DNA of 64,000 nucleotides from Actinokineospora sp. NBRC 105648 (lineage in GTDB: Bacteria; Actinomycetota; Actinomycetes; Mycobacteriales; Pseudonocardiaceae): positions 124,001 through 188,000 of the forward strand of contig NZ_BSTR01000008.1 in NCBI RefSeq assembly GCF_030269645.1, written 5' to 3'. The position numbers were made by a program, and so were the translations under genes. The notes under the pieces were generated by a model. It was not told the origin of the DNA. It was given only the letters and a program-made list of their open reading frames with translations, and ran no database searches. Positions 58,534 through 64,000 of the stretch are shown in pieces. The first letter of the stretch is position 1, and the number at the start of each line of letters is the position of its first letter.

Positions 58534-59280
58534 GTGGACCTGAACTTCTGGGAGATCGTCCTCTGGGAACTACTCGGCACCGCCGCCCTGATCCTGCTCG
58601 GCACCGGCGTGGTGGCCAACACCGTGCTGCGCTCGTCACTGGGTTTCCAGGGTGGCTGGCTGCTGGTCAACATGGGGTGGGGCTTCGCGGTGTTCGTCGG
58701 CGCCAGCATCGCCGCGCCCAGCGGCGCGCACCTCAACCCGGCCGTCACCGTCGGCCTGCTCAGCGCGGGCAAGTTGCCCTGGGCCGACGTCCCGGCGTAC
58801 TTCCTCGGCCAACTGGTCGGCGCTTTCATCGGCGCCGTGCTGTGCTGGCTGACCTACAAGCTCCAGTTCGACACCCACGACGAGCCCGAGAACACCCGCG
58901 GGATCTTCGCCACCGGCCCGACCGAGCGGAACTACGCGTGGAACACCGTCACCGAGGTGATCGGCACCTTCGTCCTGGTGTTCTGGATCCTGACCAGCCC
59001 CGGGGTGAAGATGGGCGAGAGCGGCCTGCCGCAGTTCGGCAACGCCGCGCTGGGCTACGCCGCGGTGGCGTTCGTGGTGATCGGCATCGGCAACTCGCTC
59101 GGCGGCCCGACCGGGTACGCCATCAACCCGGCCCGCGACCTCGGGCCGCGGATCGCGTACGCGATCCTGCCGATCAAGGGCAAGGGTTCCCCGGACTGGG
59201 GGTACTCGTGGGTGCCCATCGTCGGCCCGCTGGTCGGCGCCGTCATCGCGGGCCTGATCGCCCGCGTCCTGCCGTCCTGA
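58534..59280 (+). CDS. glpF: glycerol facilitator (MIP/aquaporin family)
   Basis: 248 residues, six TM. First NPA in '[12 protein letters not shown]', second in '[18 protein letters not shown]'; the Asp in 'NPARDLGPR' marks the glycerol-conducting GlpF subgroup rather than water channels. A long loop ('[26 protein letters not shown]') between TM3 and TM4 is also GlpF-like. GTG start after GCGAGGGAGA. It precedes glpK by 28 bp. Confidence 0.95.
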   Translation: MDLNFWEIVLWELLGTAALILLGTGVVANTVLRSSLGFQGGWLLVNMGWGFAVFVGASIAAPSGAHLNPAVTVGLLSAGKLPWADVPAYFLGQLVGAFIGAVLCWLTYKLQFDTHDEPENTRGIFATGPTERNYAWNTVTEVIGTFVLVFWILTSPGVKMGESGLPQFGNAALGYAAVAFVVIGIGNSLGGPTGYAINPARDLGPRIAYAILPIKGKGSPDWGYSWVPIVGPLVGAVIAGLIARVLPS

Positions 59281-59308
59281 CCCGAGCCGAGGAAGAGGCG
59301 AAGAGCCG

Positions 59309-60820
59309 ATGACCGAGTACGTGGCCGCGATCGACCAGGGCACCACCTCCACCCGCTGCATGATCTTCAGCCACGCGGGCGAGGTGGTCGCGGTCGACCA
59401 GCGCGAGCACGAGCAGATCTTCCCGCGCGCGGGCTGGGTCGAGCACAACCCCGAGGAGGTCTGGGAGAACACCCGGGCGGTCGCGGCGGGCGCGCTGGCC
59501 AAGGCCGACCTGCACGTGACCGACATCGTCGCGGTGGGCATCACCAACCAGCGCGAGACCGCGGTGGTCTGGGACCGCAAGACCGGGAAACCGGTCTACA
59601 ACGCCATTGTCTGGCAGGACACCCGCACCGACCGGATCGCCACCGAGCTGGGAAACCTCGGCGGCGGCCAGGAGCGCTACCGGGCCAAGACCGGTCTGCC
59701 GCTGGCGACGTACTTCTCCGGTCCCAAGATCCGCTGGATCCTGGACAACGTGGACGGTGCGCGGGCCAAGGCCGAGGCGGGCGACCTGCTCTTCGGCAAC
59801 ATGGACACCTGGGTGCTGTGGAACATGACCGGCGGGGTGGACGGCGGCGTGCACGCCACCGACCCGACCAACGCCTCGCGCACGCTGCTGATGGATCTGT
59901 CCACTTTGGCCTGGGACGCTGACATCGCGGCGGAGATGGGTGTCCCGCTCGCGATGCTGCCGGAGATCCGGTCCTCCTCGGAGGAGTACGGCCGGGTGCG
60001 CGAGCGCGGCGCGCTCGCGGGGGTGCCGATCGCGGGCATCCTCGGCGACCAGCAGGCGGCCACCTTCGGCCAGGCGTGCCTGTCGCCCGGCGAGGCCAAG
60101 AACACCTACGGCACCGGCAACTTCGTCCTGCTCAACACCGGCACCGAACAGGTGCTCAGCGAGAACGGCCTGCTGACCACGGTGTGCTACAAGATCGGCG
60201 CAAACGACCCGATCTACGCGCTGGAGGGCTCGATCGCGGTCACCGGCTCGCTGGTGCAGTGGATCCGGGACAACCTCGGGATGATCGGCAGCGCCGCGGA
60301 GATCGAGGAGCACGCCCGCTCGGTCGAGGACAACGGCGGCTGCTACTTCGTCCCCGCGTTCTCCGGGCTGTTCGCACCGTACTGGCGCTCGGACGCGCGC
60401 GGCGCGATCGTCGGGCTCACCCGGTTCGTCAACAAGGGACACCTCGCGCGGGCGGTGCTGGAGGCCACGGCGTTCCAGAGCCGCGAGGTGATCGAGGCGA
60501 TGAACGCCGACTCCGGTGTGCCGCTCACCGCGCTCAAGGTGGACGGTGGCATGGTCGGCAACGAGCTGCTGATGCAGTTCCAGGCGGACATCCTGGGCGT
60601 CCCGGTGATCCGCCCGGTGGTCGCCGAGACCACCGCGCTCGGCGCGGCGTACGCCGCCGGGCTGGCCGTGGGCTACTGGGCGGGCGAGGACGACATCCGC
60701 GCGAACTGGGCGCAGGACAAGGAGTGGACACCGTCGATGGACGAGGGCGCCCGGGACAAGACCTACCGGCAGTGGAAGAAGGCGGTCACCCGCACGTTCG
60801 ACTGGGTGGACGAGGACTGA
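59309..60820 (+). CDS. glpK: glycerol kinase
   Basis: 503 residues, FGGY fold. '[22 protein letters not shown]' (ATP phosphate loop), '[19 protein letters not shown]', '[10 protein letters not shown]', '[32 protein letters not shown]' and '[21 protein letters not shown]' are conserved. It phosphorylates glycerol entering through GlpF. ATG start with GAGGAAGAGGCG upstream. The transcript should end at the hairpin 60896-60944. Confidence 0.97.
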   Translation: MTEYVAAIDQGTTSTRCMIFSHAGEVVAVDQREHEQIFPRAGWVEHNPEEVWENTRAVAAGALAKADLHVTDIVAVGITNQRETAVVWDRKTGKPVYNAIVWQDTRTDRIATELGNLGGGQERYRAKTGLPLATYFSGPKIRWILDNVDGARAKAEAGDLLFGNMDTWVLWNMTGGVDGGVHATDPTNASRTLLMDLSTLAWDADIAAEMGVPLAMLPEIRSSSEEYGRVRERGALAGVPIAGILGDQQAATFGQACLSPGEAKNTYGTGNFVLLNTGTEQVLSENGLLTTVCYKIGANDPIYALEGSIAVTGSLVQWIRDNLGMIGSAAEIEEHARSVEDNGGCYFVPAFSGLFAPYWRSDARGAIVGLTRFVNKGHLARAVLEATAFQSREVIEAMNADSGVPLTALKVDGGMVGNELLMQFQADILGVPVIRPVVAETTALGAAYAAGLAVGYWAGEDDIRANWAQDKEWTPSMDEGARDKTYRQWKKAVTRTFDWVDED

Positions 60821-60895
60821 CGAGGACTGGAGGTGCCGGGGTGGGGCCGCCCGCCGCGCGCTGATGCCCCCAGCCGCGCGTCGGGTGGCCCGTTG

Positions 60896-60944
60896 GCGGC
60901 GGATCGGGGCGGGTCACTCGGTGGGCAACCCCGATCTCCGCCGC
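60896..60944. terminator. bidirectional hairpin between glpK and the DUF4190 gene
   Basis: GCGGCGGATCGGGG pairs with CCCCGATCTCCGCCGC with a 2-nt bulge; about 19-nt loop. The flanking genes converge. Confidence 0.65.
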
Positions 60945-60951
60945 GGCGACC

Positions 60952-61293
60952 TCAGAGGACCGAGGCGGCCGCGATGACCAGGATCAGCCAGATGGCCAGT
61001 CCGATGACACCGCAGGTGAGACCCGCGATGGCCAGACCGCGGTTGCTGGCCTGGCCGCGGCCGGACTTGCCGATGCCCACACCGGAGAGCACGACGCCGA
61101 TGATGGACAGGACGATGCCCACGAGGGGCACGAAGAACAGCAGCATCCCGAGCAGACCGGTGACGAAACCCGCTGTGCCGACGCCGTTCTGCGGCGCCTG
61201 GACGTAGTAGGCCTGCTGCGGCTGCGGAGCCGGGTAGGCGACCTGCTGCTGCGGGTGGCCCTGGCCGGTCTGGTCGGGGTGGGGATAGCTCAT
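60952..61293 (-). CDS. DUF4190 membrane protein
   Basis: 113 residues. A Pro/Gln/Tyr-rich N-terminus ('HPQQQVAYPAPQPQQAYYVQ') is followed by two TM segments ('GFVTGLLGMLLFFVPLVGIVLSIIGVVLSG' and 'GLAIAGLTCGVIGLAIWLILVIAAA'), the DUF4190 pattern. Role unknown. ATG 61293 has AGGAGG about 10 nt upstream; the frame open to 61377 is not used. Confidence 0.85.
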   Translation of the reverse strand: MSYPHPDQTGQGHPQQQVAYPAPQPQQAYYVQAPQNGVGTAGFVTGLLGMLLFFVPLVGIVLSIIGVVLSGVGIGKSGRGQASNRGLAIAGLTCGVIGLAIWLILVIAAASVL

Positions 61294-61502
61294 GGAAACG
61301 GCGCCTCCTGGTTGGGGAATGTGCCTCCAGGGGTCGTGGCGCACGCGGGGTCCGTTACGCGCGTGACGCGACCGCAACGCGCGGTCGAGATTTGTGGCGG
61401 AAAACCGCCGGAATCGTTCGGGGACCGCGTGCCATTCGCCTGGGCCGTCCTCGCCTCCAAGGGCGCCCCAGGCGAATGGCTCTCACGTGGAATCGAGCTG
61501 GG

Positions 61503-61652
61503 TCAGGACATCGTCGATCTGATCAGCGGTGCCGAGACGGCGACCCGCGCGCGGGGAACCTGTCCGATCCCACCGCAGCGCGGGCAGAAGTCCCGACGGT
61601 TGGGGGCGAGTCCCGAGCCCAGACACTCCGGGCACTCGGTCCGATGCGGCAT
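61503..61652 (-). CDS. 49-residue zinc-ribbon protein
   Basis: MPHRTECPECLGSGLAPNRR then DFCPRCGGIGQVPRARVAVS and APLIRSTMS. The two CxxC-x-G-x-G units (CPECLGSG and CPRCGGIG) are like those of the DnaJ central domain and can bind one zinc. ATG at 61652 with GGAGG 6 nt upstream. The role is unknown; such mini-ribbons may assist protein folding or sense redox state. It lies between the DUF4190 gene and lpdA on the same strand, with about 180 bp upstream of the start free of genes. Confidence 0.75.
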   Translation of the reverse strand: MPHRTECPECLGSGLAPNRRDFCPRCGGIGQVPRARVAVSAPLIRSTMS

Positions 61653-61830
61653 GTCAGCCTCCGTAGCGGTTTGGTCCTCCAGGGGTACCGGCTCAGTTAG
61701 GTCAATCGAAAGAGCGACACCAGAGTTTCACTCCTTCTCGCGTAATGACGGTTACCCACTGGCGAGCAGACGGGCACACATTAAACACGATGGAGTGAAC
61801 GTGGGGGTTAAACCACCAGATCGGGGGAAC

Positions 61831-63231
61831 TCAGTCCAGATCGTCGTGCCGCATCAGCTGGCGACCGGCCTCGGTGATCGATCCGGACAGTGACGGGTAC
61901 ACCGAGAAGGTCAGGGCCAGGTCGTCCACGGTGAGCTGGTTCTGCACGGCCAGTGCGATCGGCAGGATGAGCTCGCTGGCGCTGGGCGCCACGATCACCC
62001 CACCGATGACCACGCCGGTGGCCGGACGGCAAAACAGTTTCACGAAACCGCGGCGCAGACCCTCCATCTTGGCCCGGGCGTTGGTGGCCAGCGGCAGCAT
62101 CACCGTGCGCGCCGGGACCTCGCCGGAGTCGATGGCCTGCTGGCTGATCCCGACGGTGGCGATCTCGGGGTGGGTGAACACGTTCGCGGCCACGGTCTTG
62201 AGCTTGATCGGCGCCACGCCCTCGCCGAGCGCGTGCCACATGGCGATCCGGCCCTGCATGGCCGCGACCGAGGCGAGCATCAGCACCCCGGTGCAGTCGC
62301 CCGCGGCGTAGACGCCGGGCACGGTGGTGCGCGAGACGCGGTCGACGGTGATGAAGCCGCCGGGACCGGGCTCGACGCCGATCTTTTCCAGGCCGATGTC
62401 GGCGGTGTTGGGCACCGAGCCGACGGTCATCAGCGCGTGGCTGGCCTCGACGGTCTCGCCACCCTTGAGGTGCACCACGACGCCCTTGTCGTCGCGCTCG
62501 ATCTTCTCCGCGCGGGCGTGCTTGACCAGCGTGGTGCCGCGCTCGGAGAAGACGTCCTCGAGCACCGCGGCGGCGTCGGCGTCCTCGTGCGGGAGCACCC
62601 GGTCGCGGCTGGAGATGACGGTGACCTTGACGCCCATCTCGATGAACGCCGAGGCGAACTCGGCGCCGGTGACCCCGGAGCCGACCACGACCAGGTGCTC
62701 GGGGAGCTCCTCCAGGTCGTAGATCTGCCGCCAGTCGAGCACCCGCACGCCGTCGGGCTCCGCGCCCGGGATCACCCGGGGGGTGGCGCCGGTGGCGATC
62801 AGGACGACGTCGGCGTCGACGACCTCGGTGGTGCCGCCGGTCTCGACGGCGATCCGGTGCGCGGCCATGCCGTGCCGGTCGTCGCAGAACCGGGCGGTGC
62901 CGTTGACGACCCGCACGCCCTCGCGCTGCACGCGGTTGCGGATGTCGGCGGACTGGGCCAGCGCCAGGCCGCGGACCCGGCCGCGCACGACCGGCAGGTG
63001 CACGGTGGAGTCGACGTCGTCGGTGCCGATGCCCAGCTCGTCGGCGTCGCGGAAGGCCACCCGGGCGCCCGCGGAGGCGATGAAGGTCTTCGACGGGACG
63101 CAGTCGTAGAGCACGCAGGCGCCACCGAGGCCGTCCCGCTCGACCACGGTCACCTCGGCACCGTGCTGCGCGGCGACGAGGGCGGCCTCGTACCCGGCCG
63201 GGCCGCCGCCCATGATCACGATGCGGGTCAC
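61831..63231 (-). CDS. lpdA: NAD(P)H-quinone dehydrogenase (LpdA type)
   Basis: 466 residues, pyridine nucleotide-disulfide oxidoreductase fold. 'IVIMGGGPAGYEAALVAAQHG' (FAD), 'GGACVLYDCVPSKTFIASAG', where the usual CxxxxC disulfide is replaced by 'CVLYDCVPSK' as in mycobacterial LpdA, 'VVVGSGVTGAEFASAFIEMG' (NAD) and 'GVYAAGDCTGVLMLASVAAMQGR'. It reduces quinones with NAD(P)H and is not a lipoamide dehydrogenase despite its name. GTG at 63231 with GGAGGA 5 nt upstream fixes the start. glpD2 and lpdA are also neighbours in Mycobacterium. Confidence 0.9.
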   Translation of the reverse strand: MTRIVIMGGGPAGYEAALVAAQHGAEVTVVERDGLGGACVLYDCVPSKTFIASAGARVAFRDADELGIGTDDVDSTVHLPVVRGRVRGLALAQSADIRNRVQREGVRVVNGTARFCDDRHGMAAHRIAVETGGTTEVVDADVVLIATGATPRVIPGAEPDGVRVLDWRQIYDLEELPEHLVVVGSGVTGAEFASAFIEMGVKVTVISSRDRVLPHEDADAAAVLEDVFSERGTTLVKHARAEKIERDDKGVVVHLKGGETVEASHALMTVGSVPNTADIGLEKIGVEPGPGGFITVDRVSRTTVPGVYAAGDCTGVLMLASVAAMQGRIAMWHALGEGVAPIKLKTVAANVFTHPEIATVGISQQAIDSGEVPARTVMLPLATNARAKMEGLRRGFVKLFCRPATGVVIGGVIVAPSASELILPIALAVQNQLTVDDLALTFSVYPSLSGSITEAGRQLMRHDDLD

Positions 63232-63357
63232 CTGAGTCCTCCGTTCACCCGTCTGCGCTCGCGGGTCACGGTACGCGGGCGACCACGGCCGGGTCCCGGG
63301 TGGCCGCGAAAAGGTGATCCAGCCGCGCGGCTTCCCGCCACCCGGTGGGTGTGTGGC

Positions 63358-63363
63358 TAGGCT
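63358..63363 (+). promoter_or_regulatory. -10 TAGGCT, leaderless start of the GGCT-like gene
   Basis: TAGGCT, 6-bp spacer, GTG at 63370. Confidence 0.5.
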
Positions 63364-63369
63364 GTCCGC

Positions 63370-63831
63370 GTGTCGCTCTACGCCGCCTACGGGTCGAACA
63401 TGGATCCGGGCCAGATGATGCAGCGGGCCCCGCACTCGCCGATGGCCGGGACGGGGTGGCTCGTCGGCTGGCGCCTGACCTTCGGCGGTGAGGACCTCGG
63501 CTGGGAGGGCGCGCTGGCGACCATCGTGGAGGAACCGGGGTCGCAGGTGTTCGTCGTGCTCTACGACGTCACCGACGACGAGGTCAACCTCGACCGGTGG
63601 GAGGGCTCCGAGCTGGGCCTGCACTCCAAGATCCGGTTGCGGGTGCAGACCCTGGAGGGCTCGGTGCTCGCCTGGCTCTACGTCCTCGACGCCTACGAGG
63701 GCGGTCTGCCCTCGGCTCGCTACATCGGTGTGGTCGCTGATGCCGCTGAGGCGGCTGGGGCACCGGCCGACTACGTCACGGGGTTGCGCACTAGGCCATG
63801 CAGTGGAATCGGGCCCGCCACCGCCAGCTGA
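63370..63831 (+). CDS. gamma-glutamylcyclotransferase-like protein
   Basis: 153 residues. 'LYAAYGSNMDPGQMMQRAP' carries the YGSN substrate loop and 'VFVVLYDVTDDEVNLDRWEGSEL' the usual acidic segment; a Glu near 'WEGSE' would be catalytic. The family acts on gamma-glutamyl compounds or related amides, exact substrate unknown. It is divergent from lpdA. Confidence 0.85.
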   Translation: MSLYAAYGSNMDPGQMMQRAPHSPMAGTGWLVGWRLTFGGEDLGWEGALATIVEEPGSQVFVVLYDVTDDEVNLDRWEGSELGLHSKIRLRVQTLEGSVLAWLYVLDAYEGGLPSARYIGVVADAAEAAGAPADYVTGLRTRPCSGIGPATAS

Positions 63832-63897
63832 GCACAACGCCCGGATGTGTCGCACGTCTCTTCGGATATCGCTGAACGCGATCCGAGGAGATGAGGC

Positions 63898-64000
63898 ATG
63901 GACTACCGAAGACCTCTCATCGCTGCCCTGCTCACCACGGGGCTGACCGTTCCGATCCCGGCCGCGGCCGCCGAGCCGTACTGCGGGATCACCTGGGGCT
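63898..64000 (+). CDS. secreted protein, N-terminus only (runs off the window)
   Basis: 34 residues visible: MDYRRPLIAALLTTGLTVPI then PAAAAEPYCGITWG. This is a clear signal peptide (positive start, hydrophobic core, AxA cleavage after AAA) followed by an 'EPYCGITWG' start of the mature chain, which recalls actinobacterial AMIN-like-domain secreted proteins. GAGGAG lies upstream of the ATG. Confidence 0.7.
   Translation, partial: MDYRRPLIAALLTTGLTVPIPAAAAEPYCGITWG

Noticed and set aside
61831-63855. Extended frame upstream of lpdA
   Set aside because: The GTG at 63231 has an excellent ribosome-binding site, and the upstream part overlaps the divergent GGCT-like gene antisense.

Overview
The window is high-GC actinobacterial DNA. 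GTG starts are frequent, several genes look leaderless, and there are Type VII (ESX) substrates with an EspG chaperone, a mycobacterial-type LpdA, and an integrative element of the actinomycete (AICE) type. I infer a filamentous actinomycete, probably Pseudonocardiaceae; the genus cannot be fixed from this stretch. The core order (TIGR03089 protein, FadE25-type acyl-CoA dehydrogenase, PurE/PurK, GtrA, PH-domain protein, BirA, AccD/AccE, Maf, AccA3, GlpD, LpdA) matches as I remember it the Mycobacterium tuberculosis Rv3268-Rv3303 region. It therefore reads as a conserved chromosomal backbone into which accessory DNA has been inserted.

Layout. 1-4500: end of a TIGR03089 gene, a short-chain dehydrogenase, a DinB-type protein, and a coupled AlbA_2/Schlafen plus ParA pair. 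4526-16056: an 11.5-kb integrative element bounded by a 69-bp direct repeat. Its attachment site is the 3' end of the acyl-CoA dehydrogenase gene, not a tRNA. It carries a conjugation/replication/recombination backbone (Pra, small proteins, FtsK-type TraSA, HUH RepSA, Xis, Int) and cargo, chiefly an AT-richer 761-residue protein joining a PD-(D/E)XK nuclease to a STAND-type NTPase, a candidate antiphage sensor. 17-20 kb: two paralogous membrane proteins, three tandem class II tRNA-like genes with an apparent CUA anticodon and their own terminators, and a 220-bp MITE with 8-bp target duplications. 20-24 kb: purEK, a GT87 mannosyltransferase-like protein and an unknown protein. 24-32.5 kb: a giant ECF sigma/anti-sigma fusion with an Ala/Gly tract, GtrA, a 2-TM Nudix-like protein, a two-component system and HisN. 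32.5-36.8 kb: an ESX-type toxin operon (YbaB-like, WXG100-like, CpnT/TNT-like NAD glycohydrolase, putative immunity protein).

37-52.6 kb: leucine degradation (HMG-CoA lyase) and acyl-CoA carboxylase functions (BirA, AccD, AccE, AccA3), an MFS exporter, a secreted S15 peptidase, Maf, and a dicarboxylate/amino-acid symporter preceded by a 27-codon leader peptide of the actinobacterial cysteine-attenuator type. 53-56.5 kb: GNAT acetyltransferase and a PE-like/PPE/EspG trio. 56.5-61 kb: divergent glpD and glpFK for glycerol use. 61-64 kb: DUF4190 protein, a 49-residue zinc-ribbon protein, LpdA, a GGCT-like protein and the start of a secreted protein.

The most striking unexplained signal is a family of about 140-bp hairpin repeats (five good copies). 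Their outer stems covary between copies. Every within-copy mismatch in the 31-nt arms that I checked is a G-U wobble on one and the same element-relative strand, which points to a structured RNA.
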